Source of the DNA: Methylococcaceae bacterium UBA4132
GTDB taxonomy: Bacteria > Pseudomonadota > Gammaproteobacteria > Methylococcales > Methylomonadaceae
Reading direction: 5' to 3'
Assembly: GCA_002380945.1 (NCBI GenBank)
Contig: DFWO01000161.1
Span: forward strand, 1 to 40,848
DNA: 40,848 nucleotides
Part shown: piece by piece, positions 32,596-40,848 of the stretch
Layout of the letters: every line of letters begins with the position of its first letter
Position numbering within the stretch: the first letter of the stretch is position 1
Translations under genes and position numbers: made by a program
The notes under the pieces: generated by a model
Databases searched by the model: none
What the model saw: the letters and a program-made list of their open reading frames with translations, nothing else
What the model was told of the DNA's origin: nothing

Positions 32596-35460
32596 ATGAC
32601 TACTGATTATAAAAAAACCCTAAATTTGCCTAATACGGCGTTTCCCATGAAGGGCAATTTGGCACAACGTGAACCTGAGCGTTTAAAAAAATGGAACGAA
32701 ACCACGCTCTATAAAAAAATTCGCCAAACTTGTGCAGGAAGACCTCCGTTTGTTCTACATGATGGTCCTCCTTATGCCAATGGTGAAATTCATATTGGTC
32801 ACGCGGTTAATAAAGTTCTCAAAGACATTATTCTTAAATCTAAAACCTTAAGTGGTTTTGACGCGCCATACATTCCAGGTTGGGATTGCCACGGCTTACC
32901 GATTGAATTACAAGTTGAGAAAAAAATTGGTAAAGCAGGCATTAAAGTATCGCCTACTGTGTTTCGTAAAGCTTGTCGAGAATACGCCGCTAAGCAAGTT
33001 GAAATTCAAAAAGAAGCCTTTGTACGCTTAGGTATTTTGGGTGAATGGGATCATCCGTATTTAACAATGGATTTTGCTTTTGAAGCCGATATTGTCCGTT
33101 CGTTGGGTAAAATCGCCGCCAACGGTCATATCAGCAAAGGCTCAAAACCTGTGCATTGGTGTACCGATTGTGGCTCTGCGTTAGCCGAAGCGGAAGTAGA
33201 GTATGAAGATAAACATTCACCTGCTATTGATGTGCGTTTCACTGTTAGCAATGAAGATGCGTTTTTAGCTAACTGCCATCATGTACCCGACCACGAAGGA
33301 CACGGTGCATTATCGGTCGTGATTTGGACAACCACGCCTTGGACATTGCCTGCCAATCAGGGGGTCGCACTTAATCCCGATTTAGATTATGCCGTCGTAC
33401 AGTGTCCGACTGAACGGTTAGTGATTGCTGAAGCCTTGCTCAAAGACACCATGTCGCGTTATAGCATTGATGATTATCGCGTTATTGCTTATTGCAAAGG
33501 CTCAGATTTAGAGTATCAACGCTTGCAACATCCATTTTATGATAGAGAAGTGCCTGTCATTTTAGGCGATCATGTCACTACCGATGCAGGTACTGGCGCG
33601 GTACATACAGCCCCAGGTCATGGACAAGAAGACTATGTGGTTGGTCGTAAATACGGTTTGCTGGTCGATAATCCCGTTGGTGGTGATGGGGTATTTTTAC
33701 CTAGCACTGAACTGTTTGCAGGGGAACACGTTTTTAATGCCAACGCCCATGTGCTTGAAGTGCTAGAAGCCAACGGTAAACTGGTTCATCATCACGCCAT
33801 TCTGCACAGTTATCCGCATTGCTGGCGACATCACACACCGATTATTTTCCGTGCTACGCCACAATGGTTTATTTCCATGAATCAAAACGGCTTACGCGAA
33901 CAAGCATTAAGTGAAGTAAAACGCGTCGAATGGATTCCAGATTGGGGACAAGCGCGTATCGAAAGCATGATAGATGGTCGTCCTGATTGGTGTATTTCAA
34001 GGCAACGCACTTGGGGCGTGCCAATTACCCTGTTTGTTAATAAAGAATCTGGCGAACTGCACCCGCGTACCGCTGAACTGATTGAACAAGTGGCATTACG
34101 CATTGAGCAACAAGGCATAGATGCGTGGTTTGACTTAGAACCTGCGGAATTGTTGGGGAATGAAGCCAACGATTACGATAAAATCAGCGACACCTTGGAC
34201 GTGTGGTTTGATTCAGGCGTTACCCATGAAGCCGTGTTAAAACGTCGGGAACAACTGCATTTCCCCGCCGATTTATATTTAGAAGGTTCAGATCAACACC
34301 GTGGTTGGTTTCAATCCTCATTATTAGCTTCAGTAGCGATGAATAACGTTGCACCGTATAAATCAGTGTTGACGCATGGTTTTACCGTTGATAAAAACGG
34401 CGAAAAAATGTCCAAATCCAAAGGTAATGTCATTCCGCCGCAATCGGTGATGAAAAACCTAGGCGCGGATGTATTGCGTTTATGGATAGCGGCGACTGAT
34501 TATCGCTCTGAAATGCGCGTCTCCGATGAAATTTTGGAGCGTACTTCCGATGGCTATCGACGCTTAAGAAATACCGCGCGTTTTTTGTTATCTAATCTGG
34601 CTGATTTTGATCCCGAACAACACCTAGTCGCTAATGACGATTTATTAGCCCTAGATCGTTGGATAATGGATAGAGCTTACTTATTACAAGAAGACGTTAA
34701 AGCCGCTTATGAAAGCTATTCGTTTCAACAAATTTACCAAGAAGTGCATCATTTTTGCGTGATTGACTTAGGTGGTTTTTATCTGGACATTATTAAAGAC
34801 CGCCAATACACCGCAAAAGCTGATAGTTTAGCGAGACGCTCCGCCCAAACAGCGATGTATCATGTTCTGGAAGCCTTAACACGCTGGTTAGCCCCAATTA
34901 TCAGCTACACGGCGGATGAAATTTGGCAGTATATGCCTGGAAAACGCAGTGAATCGGTGTTTTTAGAAACATGGTATGACGGTTTAGTAACGTTGGACGA
35001 TAACTGCCCATTGAATCGAGGTTTTTGGCAACGGTTGATGGATATTCGCGCCATTGTCAGTAAAGAGCTAGAAAAAAGTCGCGCTCAAGGGCTGATAGGG
35101 TCTTCACTGAATGCTGAAGTAGTGCTGTATTATGATTATTTGGTGTTTCATGTGTTAAGTGATGTCTCCAAAGAACTGCACTTTTTTGACGCACTAAAAC
35201 CATTGGAACATGAACTGCATTTTATACTCATGACCTCCAGAGCTACTGCGGTCAATGATTATGAATACGAATGCCCAGAAGATGCCGTACAAACCGATAT
35301 GCAGGGTGTTAGATTAAAAGTTTATGTCTCGGAACATAAAAAATGTGTGCGTTGTTGGCATCAACGTGCCGATGTGGGCGAGAATGAAGAGCATCCTGAA
35401 TTGTGCGGTCGTTGCGTAGAAAACGTAGCAGGCGAAGGCGAGCAACGAATCTATGCGTAA
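32596..35460 (+). CDS. ileS: Isoleucyl-tRNA synthetase
   Basis: The 954-residue class Ia synthetase has the HIGH motif in PYANGEIHIGHAVNK (about residues 58-70), the KMSKS motif in GEKMSKSKGNVIPPQ, and the editing domain between them with WTTTPWTLPANQGVAL and GTGAVHTAPGHGQEDY. The C-terminal zinc site is CVRCWH...LCGRC. It charges tRNA-Ile and edits valine. It overlaps lspA by 8 bases, and the ileS-lspA pair is standard in proteobacteria. Confidence 0.97.
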   Translation: MTTDYKKTLNLPNTAFPMKGNLAQREPERLKKWNETTLYKKIRQTCAGRPPFVLHDGPPYANGEIHIGHAVNKVLKDIILKSKTLSGFDAPYIPGWDCHGLPIELQVEKKIGKAGIKVSPTVFRKACREYAAKQVEIQKEAFVRLGILGEWDHPYLTMDFAFEADIVRSLGKIAANGHISKGSKPVHWCTDCGSALAEAEVEYEDKHSPAIDVRFTVSNEDAFLANCHHVPDHEGHGALSVVIWTTTPWTLPANQGVALNPDLDYAVVQCPTERLVIAEALLKDTMSRYSIDDYRVIAYCKGSDLEYQRLQHPFYDREVPVILGDHVTTDAGTGAVHTAPGHGQEDYVVGRKYGLLVDNPVGGDGVFLPSTELFAGEHVFNANAHVLEVLEANGKLVHHHAILHSYPHCWRHHTPIIFRATPQWFISMNQNGLREQALSEVKRVEWIPDWGQARIESMIDGRPDWCISRQRTWGVPITLFVNKESGELHPRTAELIEQVALRIEQQGIDAWFDLEPAELLGNEANDYDKISDTLDVWFDSGVTHEAVLKRREQLHFPADLYLEGSDQHRGWFQSSLLASVAMNNVAPYKSVLTHGFTVDKNGEKMSKSKGNVIPPQSVMKNLGADVLRLWIAATDYRSEMRVSDEILERTSDGYRRLRNTARFLLSNLADFDPEQHLVANDDLLALDRWIMDRAYLLQEDVKAAYESYSFQQIYQEVHHFCVIDLGGFYLDIIKDRQYTAKADSLARRSAQTAMYHVLEALTRWLAPIISYTADEIWQYMPGKRSESVFLETWYDGLVTLDDNCPLNRGFWQRLMDIRAIVSKELEKSRAQGLIGSSLNAEVVLYYDYLVFHVLSDVSKELHFFDALKPLEHELHFILMTSRATAVNDYEYECPEDAVQTDMQGVRLKVYVSEHKKCVRCWHQRADVGENEEHPELCGRCVENVAGEGEQRIYA

Positions 35461-35953
35461 TATGTCAATGTTAAAATGGTTGTGGTTGTCATTGTTGGCA
35501 TTAGTATTAGATCAAGGCAGTAAATTACTGGTCGATAATACCATGCAGCTTTATCAATCTATTCCACTGTTACCATTTTTTAAACTTACCTATGTTCATA
35601 ACACGGGTGCTGCATTCAGCTTTTTAAGTGAAGCAGGTGGTTGGCAACGCTGGTTTTTTGCAGGACTGGCGTTAGTGATTAGCGTGATAATTGCTGTTTG
35701 GCTCAGTCGCTTAGAAAAATATGAAACCTTGTTAGCTGTCTCGTTGTCGTTAATTTTAGGCGGTGCGGTGGGTAATTTAATCGACCGTTTAGCTTACGGT
35801 TATGTGATAGATTTTCTTGATGTTTATTACGGCACTTGGCATTGGCCCGCGTTTAATATTGCCGATTCGGCAATTACTTTGGGCGTAGCATTGATGTTGT
35901 TGGAGTCATTCGGTTTAGGCAAGGCTAAAGAAGAACATACAGCATTAGAATAA
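35453..35953 (+). CDS. lspA: Lipoprotein signal peptidase II
   Basis: The 166-residue inner-membrane aspartyl protease has four membrane segments. The catalytic Asp motifs are GGAVGNLIDRL and FNIADSAITLG, with YVHNTGAAFSFL also conserved. It cleaves prolipoproteins at the lipobox after lipid addition. The window encodes at least two substrates (the OmpA-family and Sel1 lipoproteins). The start overlaps ileS. ATG codons at 35462 and 35468 are possible alternative starts. Confidence 0.96.
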   Translation: MRNMSMLKWLWLSLLALVLDQGSKLLVDNTMQLYQSIPLLPFFKLTYVHNTGAAFSFLSEAGGWQRWFFAGLALVISVIIAVWLSRLEKYETLLAVSLSLILGGAVGNLIDRLAYGYVIDFLDVYYGTWHWPAFNIADSAITLGVALMLLESFGLGKAKEEHTALE

Positions 35954-35992
35954 AAGGCAGGCTGGGATGACATAAGGAATCCTAGTATCTAA

Positions 35993-36022
35993 CTCGTTCC
36001 CACGCGCCCGCGTGGGAATTCA
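35993..36022. repeat. Short palindromic repeat (GTTCCCAC family), copy 2
   Basis: TTCCCACGCG (35997-36006), CC, CGCGTGGGAA (36009-36018) is a perfect 10-bp hairpin preceded by CTCG, as in copy 1 at 79-108. It lies between convergent lspA and ampD, and its right end reaches the ampD stop codon (36020-36022). Confidence 0.85.
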
Positions 36023-36556
36023 GTCACGTTGTACACGACTCCAATCAAACGATGCACCTGGATCAGTTTTACGTTCAGGTGCAATATCACTGTGTCCTGT
36101 TATGTGTTGTCTCGATAAGCTCGGATAACTAACTAGCAACACATCAATCACAGCATTCAGTGCGTCATACTGCGCATCGGTATAAGTTATAGACTCCGTG
36201 CCTTCCAACTCAATGCCAATCGAAAAATCATTGCACTTTTCCCGTCCTTGATAACACGACACCCCCGCGTGCCATGCACGTTTATTAAACGGCACATATT
36301 GCACGATTTCTCCATCACGCCTTATTAACAAATGCGCCGAGACTTTCAGTTGATAAATCGTTGCAAAATACGGATGTCCATTGGGATCTAAGCGATTACA
36401 AAATAAGTCATTAATATAATTTCCGCCAAATTCACCCGCTGGCAGACTGATACAATGAATCACCAGCAAAGAAATATCGCTGGCATCGGTTCTATCATCA
36501 AAATTAGGCGAGGGAATTTTTTTAGCTGAACTCAGCCAATGTTGCTCTATGTTCAT
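36020..36556 (-). CDS. ampD: 1,6-anhydro-N-acetylmuramyl-L-alanine amidase AmpD
   Basis: The 178-residue cytosolic amidase_2 enzyme carries the zinc ligands His in LLVIHCISLP, His in HITGHSDIAP and Asp in RKTDPGASFDW. FGGNYINDLF and CNDFSIGIELEG are family hallmarks. It cleaves anhydromuropeptides during cell-wall recycling and often affects ampC control. Length matches AmpD (about 183), and there is no signal peptide, which separates it from AmiD-type enzymes. It ends next to a palindromic repeat. Confidence 0.95.
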   Translation of the reverse strand: MNIEQHWLSSAKKIPSPNFDDRTDASDISLLVIHCISLPAGEFGGNYINDLFCNRLDPNGHPYFATIYQLKVSAHLLIRRDGEIVQYVPFNKRAWHAGVSCYQGREKCNDFSIGIELEGTESITYTDAQYDALNAVIDVLLVSYPSLSRQHITGHSDIAPERKTDPGASFDWSRVQRD

Positions 36557-36575
36557 TACAGGTCAGTATGAGAAT

Positions 36576-37067
36576 TTAGGGTTTTGGTTGTATGGATGAA
36601 TGAATTTTTTCTGCCAACGCGGCGACTGCTTTGGCTGTAACTTTTTTCTCTCCACCTTTGGCTTCTAAAGAAAGACTATCGACTAATTTGCCAGATTTTA
36701 CCTCTACGACTTCTGCCAATAGATAAGCAAATAAAAAACTGGGCTTGTGCAAACGTCCAACAATCACATAATCGGCACTTACAGCTTTACCTAACTGTGC
36801 GGCAACATCGGCATGATCAAACAGATAACCTTCACCCATTTCAGCCATTTTTTGAGCTAAGGCATCAACCGCTAACACAGTAAAACCTGATTTTTTAAGT
36901 TCAGCCGCTAATAATGGCTTTATCGAAGTCGTGCGTTCTAGTTCTTCGGGGCGGTTGGGTAATAGCGTGACATCTTTGAGTTCAAAATCTAATACCGCAA
37001 CGCGTATTTCAGCATGAACTGAGCTAACAAATAGGGCAGATAAAAATAACAGTGCGAAGATTTTCAT
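36576..37067 (-). CDS. Periplasmic DUF2380/DUF3280-like protein
   Basis: The 163-residue protein has a clear Sec signal (MKIFALLFLSALFVSSVHA, cleavage before EIRV). The core begins with IRVAVLDFELKDVTLLP and continues SADYVIVGRLHKPSFLF and LLAEVVEVKSGKLVDSLSL. This is the pattern of CsgG/DUF3280-like periplasmic proteins that bind or sense small ligands, but no function is known to me. It is upstream of ampD with an 19-base gap and may be co-transcribed. Confidence 0.65.
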   Translation of the reverse strand: MKIFALLFLSALFVSSVHAEIRVAVLDFELKDVTLLPNRPEELERTTSIKPLLAAELKKSGFTVLAVDALAQKMAEMGEGYLFDHADVAAQLGKAVSADYVIVGRLHKPSFLFAYLLAEVVEVKSGKLVDSLSLEAKGGEKKVTAKAVAALAEKIHSSIQPKP

Positions 37068-37120
37068 AGCATTACCTCAAACAAAAATAAATCGTGGAAA
37101 ACACCGCTAATTTGCGAAAA

Positions 37121-37126
37121 ATTATA
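37121..37126 (-). promoter_or_regulatory. Candidate -10 element for the DUF2380/DUF3280-like gene
   Basis: TATAAT on the minus strand, 54 bases before the ATG at 37067. At 17-base spacing the -35 region is TGTTAA, a poor match. The rest of the gap 37068-37326 shows no gene. Confidence 0.4.
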
Positions 37127-37326
37127 CAGTGAGATCAATCGGCTTAACATTAACATTGTGTAATATGACGCTAACGTGTTGTGATGACAAAAACTAATTG
37201 AGTGTTCTTACTTTCTTTCTGCTATTGTGACGACAGAGCTAGCTATTTCTAACATTTGAAAGCATTTGGCTGACTCCTTTCAATTCATTAATCCTGAATT
37301 GTTCTCTCCTCATAAAAATAGACACT

Positions 37327-37674
37327 ATGAATTTTAATAAAAAATCTATCATCACCCTGTTAGTCTTTGGTTTCCTAGCTGCTACAGGCAACATGGCTTA
37401 TGCCGAAGAAACCAGTGAATCAGCAAGCAATATCAGTGCTACCATCACGCACCTTGAACAAGCCGCCGTTGACGCAGGAAAAAGTGATTTTTCTGCCGCT
37501 AAGATGCAGTTAAAATTCGCACGTCTGAGTTCTGCCGAAATCAAAGGTCATGATGAAGCGACAAAAGCAGGTCTTGATGACATGAATAATGGCATAAAAG
37601 CAGTAAGTTCAGGTGAGCCAGAAAAAGCAGTCGCTGAAATAAACAAAGCACTCGCAGTTTATAAAGCACTGTAA
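37327..37674 (+). CDS. Small secreted helical protein, SmbP-like without the histidines
   Basis: The 115-residue protein has a Sec signal (MNFNKKSIITLLVFGFLAATGNMAYA, cleavage before EE). The mature 90 residues are predicted almost all helical, with two or three repeats of an HLEQAAVDAGKSDFSAAKMQLKFA / KAVSSGEPEKAVAEINKALAVYKAL type. This recalls SmbP of Nitrosomonas, a periplasmic metal-binding four-helix bundle, but SmbP is rich in His and here only two His remain. A family link is thus only suggestive. An intrinsic terminator follows, so it is a stand-alone gene. No strong ribosome-binding site is visible. Confidence 0.6.
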   Translation: MNFNKKSIITLLVFGFLAATGNMAYAEETSESASNISATITHLEQAAVDAGKSDFSAAKMQLKFARLSSAEIKGHDEATKAGLDDMNNGIKAVSSGEPEKAVAEINKALAVYKAL

Positions 37675-37690
37675 ATTTAGCTTAAAAAGG

Positions 37691-37726
37691 AAGGTTAACG
37701 GGGGGCAATCTGTTAACCTTTTTTTT
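37691..37726 (+). terminator. Intrinsic terminator of the small secreted protein gene
   Basis: AAGGTTAAC (37691-37699) and GTTAACCTT (37712-37720) form a 9-bp stem with a 12-nt loop, followed by six T. It could also serve the convergent PPOX gene in reverse. Confidence 0.9.
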
Positions 37727-37755
37727 GTGAAAAATAAATCGCTAAACCCTTGTTA

Positions 37756-38415
37756 TCAGCCTTCACCCTTCATTACTAAGTCGGCGTATTCTTCGGGTGT
37801 AATCGTACCGCCCAATTTCTCCGCAATATCCTTTTCATTTGCGGGTAGCACATCCTGAATGGCATCAATACGTTTCCATTGCGGAGCTGGAGGTGTTTCA
37901 CAGTCAATTTGTGGCGTGTATTTAGAGGTTTTTAACCGTTGATATTGATGAATATAACGTGGACAGTTGATAAAAATTTCACTAATTGTCACGCGTACTA
38001 GCAACTTCGCACCAGTAAATTCGGCTAGTAATACCTCATCTTTTTCAATACTGGCTATGCCATGCACACGCAGTCGATGCGGGGTTTCAAAATCAATAAA
38101 CAACATTCCAATTTTATTGTTAGCGGTGATATTACCCATAGACAGGAACATACCATTGCCATCGTAATGAGGGAATACAATGGTTTTACTATCGACAACT
38201 TTAACAAAACCCGCCGCACCGCCTTTATAAGAGCAAGTCGGATAACCACGGTGGTCAATCGTTGTCAGAAAAAATAGGTCACGACTTTCGATAAATGCTT
38301 TATGTTCAGCGGGGATTTCCGTCTGCACAATGATTGCCTCCACCCTGTCCGCCAATTGTTCTGTATCAAATTCTTGTTGCAAACTTCGATGTTGTTCGCC
38401 ATATAAATCATTCAT
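37756..38415 (-). CDS. Pyridoxamine 5'-phosphate oxidase-family flavoprotein
   Basis: The 219-residue protein has a split-barrel FMN-binding fold. Features are FIESRDLFFLTTIDHRGYPTCSYKGGAAGF, IVFPHYDGNGMFLSMGNITANNKIGMLFIDF and RLRVHGIAS. This is the PPOX-related group that includes general stress and heme-utilisation-like oxidoreductases, not PdxH itself. The substrate is not known. It has no partner gene on its strand. Confidence 0.8.
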   Translation of the reverse strand: MNDLYGEQHRSLQQEFDTEQLADRVEAIIVQTEIPAEHKAFIESRDLFFLTTIDHRGYPTCSYKGGAAGFVKVVDSKTIVFPHYDGNGMFLSMGNITANNKIGMLFIDFETPHRLRVHGIASIEKDEVLLAEFTGAKLLVRVTISEIFINCPRYIHQYQRLKTSKYTPQIDCETPPAPQWKRIDAIQDVLPANEKDIAEKLGGTITPEEYADLVMKGEG

Positions 38416-38528
38416 ACCTACTCCAGAGTGGATTAAACAAAGTTATGGCTAGCATAGTACACCAAATTAGTGTCTATTCTTGTTACAATCTCTAATCCCT
38501 GCCATTAATCAGAATAACTCCTCAGCCT

Positions 38529-40130
38529 ATGAATCCCTTACTGTCTATTGAACAACTCAGTGTTACGTTTAATCAGTTACAAACTGTTGTTGATGCCATC
38601 AGCTTTACGATTCAGGCAGGCGAAACCTTTGCATTAGTCGGTGAATCAGGTTCAGGTAAATCCATGACTGCGTTATCGGTGTTACGGTTATTACCCAATA
38701 ATGCTAAGCTAACTGCACAATCTATTATGTTACAAGGTGATGAATTAACAACCCATTCCGAATTAGACTTGTGCAAAATTCGTGGTCGTCGTATTGGCTT
38801 GATTTTTCAAGACCCATTGTCATCATTGAATCCTGTTATGACGATTGGCAGTCAAATTGCCGAAGTCCTTAACATTCATTTTTCCTTATCGAAAACTGAG
38901 TTAAAACAGCGCGTATTAGAACTATTACAGCAAGTGGAAATTCCCCATCCAGAGCAACGTTTAAAAGATTACCCGCATCAGTTATCAGGCGGACAGCGGC
39001 AACGGGTGATGATTGCCATCGCCTTAGCAGGTAAGCCCGATTTACTGATTGCCGATGAACCAACCACCGCGCTGGATGTAACCATTCAAGCGCAGATTCT
39101 GGCGTTGTTAAAAAACCTGCAACAGCAAACAGGCATGGCGTTATGGCTAATCAGTCATGATTTAGCGTTAGTTTCAACACTGGCGGATAGAGTCGCTGTG
39201 ATGCAGCAAGGCAAGATAGTCGAACAAGGCTTAACAGCGGAATTATTCGCCAATCCGCAGCATCCTTATACACAAAAATTATTGAACGTATTGCCGTCCA
39301 TACATAACGCAGGTAGGGTGGGCAATGCCCACCCTACTACGCCACTACTACAAGTCAGTAATTTTTATTGTCATTATCCGATACGCAAGGGTATTTTTAA
39401 ACGCGTGGTTGATTATGTCCGAGCCGTCGATGGTGTAAATTTCGACATTGAACAAGGTAAAACTTTGGCATTAGTCGGCGAGTCGGGTTGTGGTAAAACC
39501 ACCTTAGGTAAAAGTTTGTTAAATTTATTACCCAGTCAGGGCAGGGTGGTAATTAATGGCGTGGAACTCAACACGCTAACAGGTGAAGATTTAAGACTAC
39601 AACGCGCTAATATTCAAATCGTGTTTCAAGACCCGTTTTCTTCGATGAATCCACGCTTATTAGTCGGTGATATTATTGCCGAAGGTATCCGTGCATTACA
39701 CCCGCACGTTACTGAACAAGAACGCACAACCCGCGTTAAGCAGCTATTACAACAAGTTGATTTACCCGAAGACTCCCTATATCGCTATCCGCATGAATTT
39801 TCAGGTGGACAACGGCAACGGATTTGTATCGCCCGCGCTTTAGCCGTTGAACCTAAGCTCATTGTGTGTGATGAACCGACCAGCGCGTTAGATGTATCGG
39901 TACAAGCGCAAATCATCCAGCTTTTAAAAACGTTACAACGCGAACAAGGCGTGAGTTATTTATTTATCACCCATGATTTAGCCGTCGTTGCAGAAATCGC
40001 CCACGAAGTCGCGGTGATGTATCAAGGCAAAATTATCGAACAGGGCAAAGTGGAACAAGTGCTAAACCAACCGCAACACGCCTACACACAAAAATTATTA
40101 TCCGCTGTACCTGTGTTAAAAATCGCCTGA
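38529..40130 (+). CDS. yejF: Dipeptide/microcin-type ABC transporter, double ATPase (YejF-like)
   Basis: The 533-residue protein has two ABC domains. Domain 1 (1-255) has Walker A GESGSGKSM, signature LSGGQRQR, Walker B LLIADEPTTALD. Domain 2 (275-530) has GESGCGKTT, FSGGQRQR, LIVCDEPTSALD. The Opp/Dpp-type FQDPLSSLNP motif is in both. YejF energises peptide uptake with YejABE in E. coli, but no permease or binding-protein gene is present here. The linker contains a palindromic repeat (39313-39337) that encodes residues of GRVGNAHPT. Both domains are intact, so the protein should still be functional. Confidence 0.9.
   Translation: MNPLLSIEQLSVTFNQLQTVVDAISFTIQAGETFALVGESGSGKSMTALSVLRLLPNNAKLTAQSIMLQGDELTTHSELDLCKIRGRRIGLIFQDPLSSLNPVMTIGSQIAEVLNIHFSLSKTELKQRVLELLQQVEIPHPEQRLKDYPHQLSGGQRQRVMIAIALAGKPDLLIADEPTTALDVTIQAQILALLKNLQQQTGMALWLISHDLALVSTLADRVAVMQQGKIVEQGLTAELFANPQHPYTQKLLNVLPSIHNAGRVGNAHPTTPLLQVSNFYCHYPIRKGIFKRVVDYVRAVDGVNFDIEQGKTLALVGESGCGKTTLGKSLLNLLPSQGRVVINGVELNTLTGEDLRLQRANIQIVFQDPFSSMNPRLLVGDIIAEGIRALHPHVTEQERTTRVKQLLQQVDLPEDSLYRYPHEFSGGQRQRICIARALAVEPKLIVCDEPTSALDVSVQAQIIQLLKTLQREQGVSYLFITHDLAVVAEIAHEVAVMYQGKIIEQGKVEQVLNQPQHAYTQKLLSAVPVLKIA
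39313..39337. repeat. Palindromic repeat inserted in frame in the ABC ATPase linker
   Basis: GTAGGGTGGGCA, one A, then TGCCCACCCTAC: perfect 12-bp arms with one central base. It falls between the two ABC domains at residues about 262-270. It is in frame and contains no stop, so it adds or replaces linker residues. Confidence 0.85.
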
Positions 40131-40699
40131 TGAACTGCGTTAGAACTAAACACCTGATTGAAGAAAGCATCAAAAAATCGCGTTTTATTGGTGTCATCGT
40201 CCCATGCACCAATGAAGCGGACGTGTTACAACAACTCAAACAACTGTACCAAGATTATCCCGATGCCACCCATATCGCCTACGCCTATCAACTCAAAACC
40301 GACAACGGCTTAGTGTACCGTTTTCACGATGCAGGTGAACCAACAGGCACAGCAGGCAAACCCATCTATCAACACCTAGAAGGCAAGCAACTCATCAATG
40401 TCTTAGTCGCCGTGATACGTTATTTCGGCGGTATAAAACTAGGGGCAGGGGGCTTAACCCGCGCTTACGGTCAAACAGCCAGACAAGTGATTGAAGCCGC
40501 TGACATTTATCCGTATATCGAAATGACAACCGTCACACTCACCTTAGATTACAAACAAATCCAACCCTTAGAATACGCATTAAAAAAACTAGACGGGCAG
40601 ATTATTCAGCAAGATTTTGCCGAACAAGTGAAAGTAACCATACAGTTACCTGCCTCTCAAATTGACATCTTGATGCAGTCATTTTCTGATTGTTATTGA
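40130..40699 (+). CDS. yigZ: YigZ/IMPACT-family protein
   Basis: The 189-residue protein has the UPF0029/IMPACT N-terminal domain, with the signature KKSRFIG, DATHIAYAYQL, DAGEPTGTAGKPI, and VIRYFGGIKLGAGGLTRAYG. The C-terminal DUF1949 domain (about 130-189) is present. The start overlaps the yejF stop as TGATG. In E. coli the biochemical role is still poorly defined. Confidence 0.93.
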   Translation: MNCVRTKHLIEESIKKSRFIGVIVPCTNEADVLQQLKQLYQDYPDATHIAYAYQLKTDNGLVYRFHDAGEPTGTAGKPIYQHLEGKQLINVLVAVIRYFGGIKLGAGGLTRAYGQTARQVIEAADIYPYIEMTTVTLTLDYKQIQPLEYALKKLDGQIIQQDFAEQVKVTIQLPASQIDILMQSFSDCY

Positions 40700-40708
40700 T
40701 TTTATAAA

Positions 40709-40738
40709 ACTGGGTACAAACTGAAGTTTGTACTCCAT
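40709..40738. repeat. Framed palindrome after yigZ
   Basis: GTACAAACT-GA-AGTTTGTAC (40714-40733) is a perfect 9-bp hairpin. It is preceded by ACTGG, the same frame as at 32164. The remaining 110 bases to the window edge show no gene. Confidence 0.7.
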
Positions 40739-40848
40739 ACTATAACGTAGTGTAGATTGAATTGCTGCTTTTTGGCAACCCAATATAAAACCTTAACGCA
40801 CTTACCTTGAGAACAATTTTTATGATAAAATAGAAGTTACGCATTGAC

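Noticed and set aside
40741..40848. Promoter for a gene beyond the right edge (TTGAGA and TAAAAT words)
   Set aside because: The spacing is only 13 bases and no start codon is visible before the window ends.

Overview
The window looks like a chromosomal segment of a gammaproteobacterium with moderately AT-rich DNA. The evidence is the block lptG-lptF / pepA-holC ... valS, the type IV pilus block pilB-pilC-pilD-coaE-zapD-yacG, and the genes ccmG-ccmH-ccmI, hemN, slyX, ileS-lspA and ampD. The intergenic spaces carry many short palindromic repeat families of the sort I associate with large gammaproteobacterial genomes (Methylococcales or Thiotrichales type). That placement is an impression from gene content and repeats, not a computed result.

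Layout: 1-2600 has the tail of an unknown gene, a polysaccharide flippase and an OmpA-type lipoprotein with a (GYPQQQ)n tail. 2700-4830 has a CHAD protein divergent from SixA. 4958-8734 (minus strand) reads lptF, lptG, a TPR protein, then a Sel1 lipoprotein. 8854-10747 is pepA-holC. 10748-20050 is a roughly 9.3-kb accessory insert between holC and valS, which are neighbours in E. coli. 20051-40699 is mostly housekeeping: valS; the pil/coaE/zapD/yacG run; cytochrome c maturation; hemN; slyX; ileS-lspA; then ampD, a DUF2380/DUF3280-like protein, a small secreted helical protein, a PPOX protein, a solitary two-domain ABC ATPase and a YigZ/IMPACT protein.

The accessory insert is the most interesting part. 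Its left half (10916-15148) holds three genes: an EEP-superfamily phosphodiesterase preceded by two CBM21-like carbohydrate-binding domains, a two-HKD phospholipase D-family protein, and a secreted probable outer-membrane barrel. Next comes a broken, diverged second copy of the 3' end of holC (15190-15326), a recombination scar. The right half holds an orphan VapB-like antitoxin, a 929-residue metallophosphoesterase-STAND NTPase-repeat protein that looks like a phage-defence effector and sensor, and two toxin-antitoxin modules. In both modules the antitoxin is intact but the toxin is broken, one by an amber codon just before the catalytic His-Tyr end and one by a frameshift. The insert therefore looks like a defence/accessory island at the holC-valS junction, part live and part decayed.

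Palindromes of several families sit in most gene gaps. One has inserted in frame in the linker of the ABC transporter gene, and two near-identical copies in opposite orientation bracket the STAND gene. No tRNA, rRNA, CRISPR array, transposase or integrase gene was recognised.
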